A DNA stretch of 64,000 nt. Origin: Parvularcula sp039822105 (GTDB taxonomy: Bacteria; Pseudomonadota; Alphaproteobacteria; Caulobacterales; Parvularculaceae). Positions 9,341-17,280 of this stretch are shown here, piece by piece. The position numbers and the translations under genes were made by a program. The stretch lies in NCBI GenBank assembly GCA_039822105.1, contig JBCBMW010000018.1, positions 1-64,000 on the forward strand, written 5' to 3'. The first letter of the stretch is position 1. Every line of letters begins with the position of its first letter. The notes beneath the pieces are model-generated. The model made no database searches and was not told the origin of the DNA. It saw nothing but the letters and a program-made list of their open reading frames with translations.

Positions 9341-10306
9341 ATGAAGACAACCTTTAAGCGCCGTCAAACCCTCAAAGCTTCGCTTACGCTCTCAGCCATG
9401 GCATGTTGCACCATTGGCACGTCATCGGCACAGCTTCAGGGAACGTGGTACAATTCGTATTGCTCCCGCGTGGACCTCACCGTCGCGGGCGACACGATCC
9501 AGGGCATTTACACATCCCATACGGGCAGCACAGGCTCATCCTATGCGATCGGCCAGTGGGACGGTTCCGCGTCCGGGAGCGGGACGGATGGAACGCCATT
9601 TTCGATGGGGATCCAATGGCGCCTGATCAACAATCCCGCCTCGCAGGCCGACGGCAGCTGGCATTGGGTCTCACTCTTCTCTGGACAGTACTTCCCTGCA
9701 CAGACGATCGTAGCGCCGAACCAAGATAACTACAACATACCTGAGACGCTTGAGATCATGAACGGTCTCTTGGCGACAGCCACCGTTCCTGGGCTCAACG
9801 ACGAAGCACCGGTTCTCTGGCCAGAGAGCCTCACCTTCACCAAAACGCCTCCCCCGCAATGCCAACCAAGCACGCCCGGTGTTCCTACTTCGTTCACGCC
9901 CACTGCAACGGACAATGTAAGCGGTACCTGGACGAATGCGGATGGGGACCAGTTGGTGCTGACGCTCGGACCATACATCGGAGAAGTCTCCGGCACCTTC
10001 ACCAGCAGCGATGGTGATGAGTACAACGTTCTCGGACGATATGATCAGATTGCGCCCCCGCAAAGCGGTTATACCGTTGCGGCGCAGGGCGTCACGCTTT
10101 CGCTTTTCGACGACACAGCCAGTGGCGGCGACCCCACCCTGAAGATTTTCGCTGGCGGCGTGGACTACGATAATACCTCCGAAATGTTCCTTTATGTCAG
10201 CGACTTGCAGTCAACGAGTTGGACGGATCGTTTCATCCAGCAGACGCTCGACAAGGAAATCTGGACGAAGCAATCAGGAGGTGGTGGGCCGATCGTTCGT
10301 CAATAG
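9341..10306 (+). CDS. Secreted tandem avidin-family protein (two avidin-like domains)
   Basis: The start is ATG 9341 behind GAAGGGG. The 321-residue product has a signal peptide ending near residue 31. Domain 1 (about 33-170) follows the streptavidin pattern: LQGTWYNSYCS, QGIYTSHTGS, then LFSGQY and a final LTFTKT. Positions matching streptavidin Asn23, Ser27, Tyr43, Ser45 and Gly48 are kept (Asn38, Ser42, Tyr57, Ser59, Gly62). Trp92 is replaced by Phe, and the Asp128 position seems to be Leu. A Pro-rich linker leads to domain 2 (about 190-310), with SGTWTNADGDQ, SGTFTSSDGD and GRYD, a more diverged repeat. Avidins bind biotin very tightly as dimers or tetramers; binding here is possible for domain 1 and doubtful for domain 2. 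It ends in GGGGPIVRQ, like the next gene's product (PITRQ). Confidence 0.85.
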   Translation: MKTTFKRRQTLKASLTLSAMACCTIGTSSAQLQGTWYNSYCSRVDLTVAGDTIQGIYTSHTGSTGSSYAIGQWDGSASGSGTDGTPFSMGIQWRLINNPASQADGSWHWVSLFSGQYFPAQTIVAPNQDNYNIPETLEIMNGLLATATVPGLNDEAPVLWPESLTFTKTPPPQCQPSTPGVPTSFTPTATDNVSGTWTNADGDQLVLTLGPYIGEVSGTFTSSDGDEYNVLGRYDQIAPPQSGYTVAAQGVTLSLFDDTASGGDPTLKIFAGGVDYDNTSEMFLYVSDLQSTSWTDRFIQQTLDKEIWTKQSGGGGPIVRQ

Positions 10307-10432
10307 CGCACCAAGATCAAGGCTCGGTCGGCAACGTCTCGACCGCGCCTTGTATCATAATGCGCGACATGGGCCGCATACCGCCAGGAACGTGGTCTGA
10401 CGGTCCTCATTCCACTCAATCAGGAGCTCAAT

Positions 10433-11737
10433 ATGATCACCAAGACAAAATCCGATTTCGGCCTATCAACATGCCTCACCGCCATCGCGTCTGCGGCCTC
10501 GGCACTCACACTGCTATCGGCTGCCCATGCACAGAGCGTACTCAATGTGACTCTAGATAGAGGTTCCTTGGCAGACTACGGCGCTTCACCTTGGTTCACC
10601 GATGAATTCAGCATGGGAACAAGTTCTATGGAGTTCATTTTTGATACGGGGACAAATCTTTTCTGGGCGACGACCGATGTGTGCACAACAGCTGCTTGTC
10701 AGAACCATTCGTCCGTCGACACATCCCAGTCAGGCTTTATGTTCACCGGTGATCCCACGACCGCTAATTTTGGGCCATGGGGTATTATGAACGTGAGGCC
10801 AGCAGAGATCTTCTTGTCTTTTAACTCTTCGACGTTGATCGACCCGGTCGAGTTTACGGGGTCGACTAGCTATGATGGCGACAAGTTCAAGTATCTTGCG
10901 TGGGGCGGCGGTATTGGGCTGCCGTCGGAAACAGATACATCAGAGGGTACCAATGTCTTCGAAACACTGTACCGAAATGGAGTCATCCCGAATCTAGAAT
11001 TTGCATTCTACACGGATGCTCTAACCAAAAGCGGGACATTGGTTTTGGGCGGCAACGATACGACGCAGTTTGATCCATCCCTCTCTGTTCTTTTGCCGGT
11101 AAAAAAATCCTCTGATGGTGATCTAGACTACCTCTGGGGTACACCGCTTAACGAAGCTTCGCTCGGTGGCCAGTCTTTCTCTTCACTGACCGGGGGCATT
11201 TTCTACGTTGACTCCGGATCGTCGCGTTTCAAAGGCGGGTCGGACTCCATCCAACCCATCCTCGATCAGTTCTATGCGATTGTTGATTCATCCGGAAACC
11301 CTATTTTTGAGTATTATGCGGATTCAGGGACTGATTACACAGGGCTAGTGTATGCCAATGGCAAGTCGCCGAGTGACTATCCAACGCTGCTCCCGGACTT
11401 CACGCTCAACCTAGGTTCCTCTTGTTCTGGCGACACAAGTAAAGAAGGCGAGATCAGCTTATCGGCCGATCAGTACTCTTACTATGTCGATGAGGGTGAT
11501 CGCAAAAATCAATGGGTGCTGGCGTTCCACATCCTTGAGGGCATTGACGGAATCCTCGTGGGCTCAACATTTATGGATCTCGTGGCCACCACCTTCACAT
11601 ATACGGACGCAGGAACAAAGCTGACCCAGAGCAACATGGTGATTTACAGGAAGGCGTCCGGCCAACAGCCCGCGGCGTTCTCTTGTGTGACCCCTGTTTC
11701 CAACCCGCCCTTCCCACGACCAATCACGCGTCAGTAG
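10433..11737 (+). CDS. Secreted pepsin-like (family A1) aspartic protease
   Basis: A 434-residue protein with a signal peptide (cleavage near residue 34, AHAQ). Both catalytic motifs of bilobal aspartic proteases are present: Asp71-Thr-Gly in MEFIFDTGTNLFW and Asp260-Ser-Gly in GIFYVDSGSSRF. Cys84 and Cys89, spaced as in the first pepsin disulfide loop, follow the first motif. The segment GGGIGLPSE...NVFETLYRNGVIPNLEFAFY...GTLVLGGND matches the pepsin core. I see no obvious flap tyrosine. Family A1 is mainly eukaryotic; a few bacterial members (shewasins) are known. No propeptide of pepsinogen type is evident. It lies 126 bases after the tandem avidin gene, likely co-transcribed, is followed by a strong terminator, and shares the PI-x-RQ ending. 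Confidence 0.9.
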   Translation: MITKTKSDFGLSTCLTAIASAASALTLLSAAHAQSVLNVTLDRGSLADYGASPWFTDEFSMGTSSMEFIFDTGTNLFWATTDVCTTAACQNHSSVDTSQSGFMFTGDPTTANFGPWGIMNVRPAEIFLSFNSSTLIDPVEFTGSTSYDGDKFKYLAWGGGIGLPSETDTSEGTNVFETLYRNGVIPNLEFAFYTDALTKSGTLVLGGNDTTQFDPSLSVLLPVKKSSDGDLDYLWGTPLNEASLGGQSFSSLTGGIFYVDSGSSRFKGGSDSIQPILDQFYAIVDSSGNPIFEYYADSGTDYTGLVYANGKSPSDYPTLLPDFTLNLGSSCSGDTSKEGEISLSADQYSYYVDEGDRKNQWVLAFHILEGIDGILVGSTFMDLVATTFTYTDAGTKLTQSNMVIYRKASGQQPAAFSCVTPVSNPPFPRPITRQ

Positions 11738-11773
11738 CGGTCCCATCACCTATCCGAGACACTCCGGAAACTT

Positions 11774-11804
11774 GCTGGTTGGCGATCCGCCAACCAGCCT
11801 TTTT
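11774..11804 (+). terminator. Intrinsic terminator after the aspartic protease gene
   Basis: A perfect 11-bp stem (GCTGGTTGGCG at 11774-11784 pairing with 11788-11798) around a 3-base loop, followed by CTTTTT. It ends the avidin/protease transcript. The T run is on the plus strand only, so it does not serve the leftward permease gene. Confidence 0.9.
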
Positions 11805-11825
11805 ATGCGGGCAGATAGATTTCAT

Positions 11826-13121
11826 TCAGTAAACTGATGGTGAGCTTGCATTGCTACGACGCCTAAGACGATGCTGGATCGATACCAAGAAGACGACGGC
11901 AGTGGCTAGCAGCGAGTCGAGGGAAGCAACTCTGGTCAGCTGAAGAATGTGAAGATAGCTGAGAAAACCAAACACAACGCCGGCCAGCCAGGCCGCGAGT
12001 GCAGGCCAGTAAAAAGCTGACTGACCGCCGTCGGTGTCCTCAGGATAGTGAAAGCGGCGAGCGACGAACGCGTCGAGCAGATAAATCGCAGCGATAGGCG
12101 GTATCAAGACGCCAAGAAGCACGAGAAATTGAACCAAATAGTCTTGTGCCGGAACAAAGGCGATGACTGTGCCGAGCGCGCCTATCCCGGCGATGATCCG
12201 CCGAAGCGGAAGATCGTGCGCGATGGTCGCCAATGACAACCCCGACGAATAAAGACAGAGCACATTGCTGGACCATGCTCCGAGTGCCAACAAAAAGAAA
12301 GCTGGTACGCCGAGGCCAAGGGCCGCCATGACGGCCAAAAGGTCCGGATTCCCTGCCGCCAAACTCGGGATCGACGAGAGAAACTGCACCAGCGGGAACA
12401 CCACCCCAAGCGCGATGAAGATGGCCCAGACCGCGCCGCTGATGCTTCGCGCAAACCTGCTGTAGTCAGGCTGGATCACCACACCGGCAATATAGCTGCC
12501 GATCACGGCGGAGACCGCCGTTGTGAAACTGAACGTATCGGTCAGCTCATCCGATGCCGTCATGCCCTCGCCGATGCTCCGATAAGCGGAGTAGACGAGA
12601 AAAACCACCATCACGGGAACAAGATAAAGAGCTAGCCGATCAATCCCGGTGAAACCGCGGAGCGTCACCCCAATCATCAAAGCACTGGCGATCAGTACCA
12701 ACAGACTGTTGGGCGGCGTCACTCCAGAGAACGCCGCGACCAGGTGCTGCCCGGCTTGGCCGAGGAAATTGCAAATCACGCCATACCAACCCACCAGAGA
12801 CAAGGCGATGGCCATATTGACGAGCTTTGACCCAGCGCTACCAAACGCATATCGCGTGAGCAGATAGGTGGAGAGGCGAGTCCGTGCACCGACATAGCTT
12901 GTCAGGGCGCCCAGTATGCCGAGGCAAAGACCGCCCAGCGCGAAAGCGGCGGCCGCTTTCGTATAACCCAAGGAGCCGCCGATCTGGGCCGCGACGATGA
13001 ACACCGAGAAGCCAATTGTCCCGCCAATGACGATCAACGCGAGATGCAAACCGCTCGATCTTTCGCTCGTGCTCACCTCAGACCGGGTAAAATCGAGATC
13101 GTCGCTGGCGGAGTGCTTCAC
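11826..13121 (-). CDS. NCS1-family nucleobase/hydantoin:cation symporter (CodB-like permease)
   Basis: A 431-residue integral membrane protein with about 12 hydrophobic segments and the NCS1 (Transp_cyt_pur) pattern, including SERSSGLHLALIVIGGTIGF at the N-terminus and WYGVICNFLGQAGQ in the middle. Family members import cytosine, allantoin, hydantoins or related heterocycles with Na+ or H+. It lies 45 bases after hyuB in the same direction, as the last gene of the TonB receptor / hyuAB cluster. That suggests it carries the HyuAB substrate across the inner membrane. The exact substrate cannot be read from the sequence. Confidence 0.85.
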   Translation of the reverse strand: MKHSASDDLDFTRSEVSTSERSSGLHLALIVIGGTIGFSVFIVAAQIGGSLGYTKAAAAFALGGLCLGILGALTSYVGARTRLSTYLLTRYAFGSAGSKLVNMAIALSLVGWYGVICNFLGQAGQHLVAAFSGVTPPNSLLVLIASALMIGVTLRGFTGIDRLALYLVPVMVVFLVYSAYRSIGEGMTASDELTDTFSFTTAVSAVIGSYIAGVVIQPDYSRFARSISGAVWAIFIALGVVFPLVQFLSSIPSLAAGNPDLLAVMAALGLGVPAFFLLALGAWSSNVLCLYSSGLSLATIAHDLPLRRIIAGIGALGTVIAFVPAQDYLVQFLVLLGVLIPPIAAIYLLDAFVARRFHYPEDTDGGQSAFYWPALAAWLAGVVFGFLSYLHILQLTRVASLDSLLATAVVFLVSIQHRLRRRSNASSPSVY

Positions 13122-13166
13122 TCAACAATCTCCTCTCCGCCCGAGCGGTCGTTAGTCTTCCGAGAC

Positions 13167-14846
13167 CTAGACGTCGACCGCGTAAACCGCTCGCGCCCGT
13201 TCCGCCGTGACATAGCCGTCCCGAACATCGCGACGCACATCATCAGCGGGTCGATCGTTGGGAGATCCAAAACCGCCACCGTTGGCGGTGTACACTTTCA
13301 CAACATCGTCTTTGTAGAGCGGGATGGCCGTACACGATGTATACCGCGTTTGCTCGCCAGATGATCGATCGATCACGATGAAGTTTGTCGAGCCCTCAAG
13401 GCCCCCTTCAAGACCCCATGGACCGGTTTCTGAACGGACATAAGCCATGGTGATCCACCAATCATCGTTCAGAATGCGGTAGTCGAGCTCGATCCCTTTA
13501 CCCCCGCGATATCGCCCCTCACCGCCAGGTGCTTCGCTCAGCGCAAGGCGATCAACCATCAGACCATTCCGCTGCTCGGTGATCTCCACAGGGACGTTGA
13601 ATGTATCACCATGATATCCTGTATAAAGAGCATTGATGCCATCACCATCTTGGGACGCGCCCCACCCACCCAATTGGGGCTCAACAATGCCGTGGACGTC
13701 GCCTGTCTCAGGATGGGGTCCGCCCATAAAGGTACCGCAGATCGAGGCGTAATGGCCAGCCGTCAGCCGCTCCGGCATCGCTGGCGCGAGCGCCTTCCAA
13801 AGAAGGTCGAACAACAGCATGCTCGCCTCATAATAGATGCCCATCGCCGATGGGTAGGTCGCCGCAAACAGCGATCCCTCGTCAACCAGCAAGGTAATCG
13901 GCCGGAACGAGCCAGCGTTGCCAAAGGTATCGGGACTGGTGATCGCCTTGAAGATCATTTGGCAGTCAACAAAAGTGGCATCGCGCGACGAGTTAAGCGA
14001 CGTCTTCGCTTGCTCAGGATTGCCCCTCAAATCGACGACAAAGCGCTCTTCGTCGATGGTGATAGTGACACGGATCGTCTGCCCATCTTCCAACTGTTCC
14101 TCGGCGTAAAACTCACCATTCGGAAGATCGCGCATGCTCGCGCGCGCAATCTGCTCACCCAGCATGATATAGTCATTCATCGCGAAACATACGGCGTCCT
14201 CGCCGTATTTCTCCAGCAACGACAGAAAGCGCACACGACCCGCCCGCATCGAAGCGACACCGGCCCAAAAATCGCCTTCCGTCGTCTCGGGCAGGCGCGA
14301 GTTGGCAAGAATCATATCGAGTACGGACTCATTGAGATCGCCACCCTCTATGACTTTGATACACGGAAGCTGCAGACCTTCCTGATAAATCTCCGTTGCT
14401 TCGGGGCTGATCCCTCCGGGATAGGCGCCGCCAAGATCCACCCAATGAGCCTTATTGGCCAGCCACCCGACAATCCGCCGTTCGTGCCAAAGGGGCATGA
14501 TGAGGACCACATCGTTCAGATGGCTGACACCGCCGCGGTGCGGTATATTCAGCATAAAGATGTCGCCGTCCAAGATCTCTGATGCAGGGAACTTGTCCCG
14601 AACCGCGGCAACGCCTGGCTGCAGCATGCCAATGAAACCTGGAATACCAGACCCAGAACTTGCAAGCTCACCCTTGGCATCAAAAAGCGCCACCCCGAAA
14701 TCGAGGACCTCATAGATAATCGAACTCATCGCTGTACGGCGCATGGTGGCGAACATCTCGTCAGTGATTGAAGAAAGTGAGTTTTGAATCACTTCAACCG
14801 TGATGGGATCGAAAAAGGGCATTTCCGCTTTAGCTGCTGAGGACAT
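13167..14846 (-). CDS. hyuB: Hydantoinase B / oxoprolinase family subunit
   Basis: The 559-residue protein starts FFDPITVEVIQNSLSSITDEM, the standard opening of HyuB proteins, and covers the full Hydantoinase_B domain, ending in GGGGFGSP-like (NGGGFGSPNDR) near the C-terminus. With HyuA it forms the ATP-dependent amidohydrolase that opens 5-oxoproline, N-methylhydantoin or related rings (some relatives are acetone carboxylases). The start overlaps the end of hyuA by 17 bases, so translation is coupled. The substrate is unknown. Confidence 0.92.
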   Translation of the reverse strand: MSSAAKAEMPFFDPITVEVIQNSLSSITDEMFATMRRTAMSSIIYEVLDFGVALFDAKGELASSGSGIPGFIGMLQPGVAAVRDKFPASEILDGDIFMLNIPHRGGVSHLNDVVLIMPLWHERRIVGWLANKAHWVDLGGAYPGGISPEATEIYQEGLQLPCIKVIEGGDLNESVLDMILANSRLPETTEGDFWAGVASMRAGRVRFLSLLEKYGEDAVCFAMNDYIMLGEQIARASMRDLPNGEFYAEEQLEDGQTIRVTITIDEERFVVDLRGNPEQAKTSLNSSRDATFVDCQMIFKAITSPDTFGNAGSFRPITLLVDEGSLFAATYPSAMGIYYEASMLLFDLLWKALAPAMPERLTAGHYASICGTFMGGPHPETGDVHGIVEPQLGGWGASQDGDGINALYTGYHGDTFNVPVEITEQRNGLMVDRLALSEAPGGEGRYRGGKGIELDYRILNDDWWITMAYVRSETGPWGLEGGLEGSTNFIVIDRSSGEQTRYTSCTAIPLYKDDVVKVYTANGGGFGSPNDRPADDVRRDVRDGYVTAERARAVYAVDV

Positions 14847-16920
14847 CGAGTGATCCCTTTATCGTGATATGCAAGTTTCCGTAGGCGTCGACACTCACCT
14901 GTTGACCCGGGAAAACCACCGTGGTGGACCCCGCCTCTTCAATCACCGCTGGCCCTTCGAGGTGCGCGCCCGCACCCAGAAGGTCTCGGTCGAAGATAGA
15001 TGTCTCAACGACGCCGAGCGTATCAAAGTCGACCGCTCTCGTGCCTCGAAGGGCCCTTTTTACATCAGCTGAGGGCTCGATCTTCGCGGGCCTCGGGCGA
15101 TCCACGGCAGCGAAAGCCGTCACTTTGAAGTTCACCACCTCAACATCGTTATCGAGACGATAGGTGTACTGTTTTTCGTAGGATCGGCGGAAACCGTCTA
15201 GGATGGTATCAATATCATCTTCGTGAAGTGCGCCGCTCGTCACCGGGATCGTCACGCTGTGTTCCTGGCCCTGGTAACGAAGCGCCAGGTAGCGCTCCAA
15301 CGTGACATCTTCGGCGGCAACACCCTCCTCCACAAAAGCGCTGTGGGCTTCCTTTTCCATCTCCATGAAGGTCGCGGAGACAAGGGACGCGCGCACCCGG
15401 TTAAGGCGCCCTGGTTGTGTACGGATATAGTCCCGACGCAAGTCTGACATCAGCATACCCCAGGCCGAGAAGACCGCCGAATGGGCCGGAATGATCACCC
15501 GCGGTATGTTGAGCTCTGCCGCCAGTGCTGTGGCATGCATCGCCCCGCCCCCGCCGAAAGCAACCATGGTAAAGTCTCTCGGATCATAGCCGCGATTGAT
15601 GGACACCAGTTTCAGAGCATTGATCATGTTGTTGTTGGCAATCCTGACGATGCCGCGCGCAGCCTCTTGCGCAGAAAGCCCCAGCTGTGCCCCAAGACGC
15701 GCCATCGCCGCCTCGACCGCTGGCATATCCGCCTTGATCTCACCCCCAACGAAATAGTCAGGGTTGATCCTTTTCATCATGAGATTGGCATCGGTGGTCG
15801 TTGGCTCAGTCCCGCCGAGACCATAGGAAACGGGACCAGGTTGCGCGCCAGCGCTCTGGGGCCCGACATGCATCTTGCCATGCTCATCCACCCAGCCGAT
15901 GGAGCCGCCGCCATTGCCAATTTCAACAATATCGACGACCGGCGTGATGATGGGATAACCAGCAGACTGACGACTGCGTTCGATCATGTACTGGCTCGTG
16001 ATCGCCACCTGCCCGTCATCGATCAGAGAGCATTTGGCAGTCGTTCCTCCGATATCGAAGGCGATGATGTTCCTGATACCGAGATATTCGCCAAGAGCAG
16101 CGGCGCCAAGAACCCCGCTGGCTGGCCCCGACTCAACAATTGAAATGGGCGTCCGCTTCGTCGCCTCAACGGTATCAATGCCGCCGTTTGACTGCATGAT
16201 GTAGAAGGAGCCACCAAAATCGTTCTCTGTCAGCCGCTTCTCCAGCCGCGAAAGGTAGGTCTCCGCGATTGGCTGGACATAGGCGCTCGCGACCGTGGTG
16301 TTGGTCCGCTCATACTCCCGCCACTCACGAGAGATCTGATGCGACGCAACGATGGCGACCTCAGGCCACAGATCTTTGACGCGTTCAACAACAGCCGCCT
16401 CGTGCACTGGGTTGGCGTAGGCATGGAGCAGGCAAACCGCAATGGCTTCAACGCCCTCCGCCTTGAACCCCTCCACGATCTCATCAACGTCCTCAATGAT
16501 CAGCGGGGTGACCACCTCCCCTGTATAAGTCATCCGTTCCGTGACTTCACACCGAAGATAGCGGGGAACGAAGGGCTCGGGCTTTTTGTACCGCAGGTTA
16601 AAGAAATCCGGCCGGTTGCCTCGCGCAATCTCGAGCACATCGCGAAAGCCCTTGGTGGTGATGAGCCCGGTCTTCACGCCTCGGCGCTCTGTCAGCGCAT
16701 TGATGACCACCGTTGTGCCGTGGGCGAAGTAGGAGACATCGCCCAGAGGAACATCCGCCTTCTCAAACGCATCGATCACACCCCGTTCGAAATCCGGCGG
16801 CGTCGTGTGTGCTTTCTCCGTGGCGACCGAACGCACCTCGCCGGTCGCTTCCTCAAGCTCAAAGTAGACAAGGTCCGTAAACGTTCCACCAATATCCGAC
16901 GCAGCTCGTATCCGACCCAT
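14830..16920 (-). CDS. hyuA: Hydantoinase A / oxoprolinase family subunit (ATP-binding)
   Basis: I start at ATG 16920, so that the protein begins MGRIRAASDIGGTFTDLVYF, the typical HyuA N-terminus with the DxGGTxTD phosphate loop; the longer upstream frame runs into the preceding gene. At 696 residues it spans the Hydant_A_N, Hydantoinase_A (with IIAFDIGGTTAKCSLI) and C-terminal domains. The subunit phosphorylates the substrate carbonyl so that HyuB can help hydrolyse the ring. It lies 20 bases after a small secreted cysteine protein and is followed by hyuB with a short overlap. Confidence 0.92.
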   Translation of the reverse strand: MGRIRAASDIGGTFTDLVYFELEEATGEVRSVATEKAHTTPPDFERGVIDAFEKADVPLGDVSYFAHGTTVVINALTERRGVKTGLITTKGFRDVLEIARGNRPDFFNLRYKKPEPFVPRYLRCEVTERMTYTGEVVTPLIIEDVDEIVEGFKAEGVEAIAVCLLHAYANPVHEAAVVERVKDLWPEVAIVASHQISREWREYERTNTTVASAYVQPIAETYLSRLEKRLTENDFGGSFYIMQSNGGIDTVEATKRTPISIVESGPASGVLGAAALGEYLGIRNIIAFDIGGTTAKCSLIDDGQVAITSQYMIERSRQSAGYPIITPVVDIVEIGNGGGSIGWVDEHGKMHVGPQSAGAQPGPVSYGLGGTEPTTTDANLMMKRINPDYFVGGEIKADMPAVEAAMARLGAQLGLSAQEAARGIVRIANNNMINALKLVSINRGYDPRDFTMVAFGGGGAMHATALAAELNIPRVIIPAHSAVFSAWGMLMSDLRRDYIRTQPGRLNRVRASLVSATFMEMEKEAHSAFVEEGVAAEDVTLERYLALRYQGQEHSVTIPVTSGALHEDDIDTILDGFRRSYEKQYTYRLDNDVEVVNFKVTAFAAVDRPRPAKIEPSADVKRALRGTRAVDFDTLGVVETSIFDRDLLGAGAHLEGPAVIEEAGSTTVVFPGQQVSVDAYGNLHITIKGSLDVLSS

Positions 16921-16940
16921 AAGACGTCTTCGACTCCGCT

Positions 16941-17216
16941 CTACGAGGCGTTGGTGTTGCTGTCGGGGAAGCAAGTCGCGGCTGCCGCCTTCATAGTCTC
17001 GGTTGCCGCGCTCGCCCATAAGGCCAAGTCCATTGCCATGTAGTCAGCACGCTCGGTATCGCTGAGCGCATCATCGAAACAAGCGCATCCAGTCGCAGCA
17101 TTGGGAGCACCGACGGACGTCATCGCCGCCTCGCATTTGTCCGCAACTTCCCCCGCAACTGCGGTGGACTGACCAAGCAACAGACCAACAGCTGTAACAA
17201 TCATCAAACGCATCAT
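16941..17216 (-). CDS. Small secreted cysteine-containing protein (unknown)
   Basis: A 91-residue product starting at ATG 17216 (GTG 17219 is also in frame). It has a signal peptide ending near AVAG, followed by about 65 residues with four cysteines (DKCEAAM, GCACFDD, TCFPD) and many Ala. The pattern suggests a small disulfide-bonded helical protein in the periplasm. I recognise no family. It sits between the TonB receptor (64 bases upstream) and hyuA (20 bases downstream) on the same strand, so it is probably part of the uptake operon. It could be a small periplasmic binding or partner protein, which is inference. Confidence 0.65.
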   Translation of the reverse strand: MMRLMIVTAVGLLLGQSTAVAGEVADKCEAAMTSVGAPNAATGCACFDDALSDTERADYMAMDLALWASAATETMKAAAATCFPDSNTNAS

Positions 17217-17280
17217 CACTTGTCTCTAACCTTTTTTATACTGATCATTATTCTTATCGTTAGCGTTGCTGCCAACGGAC

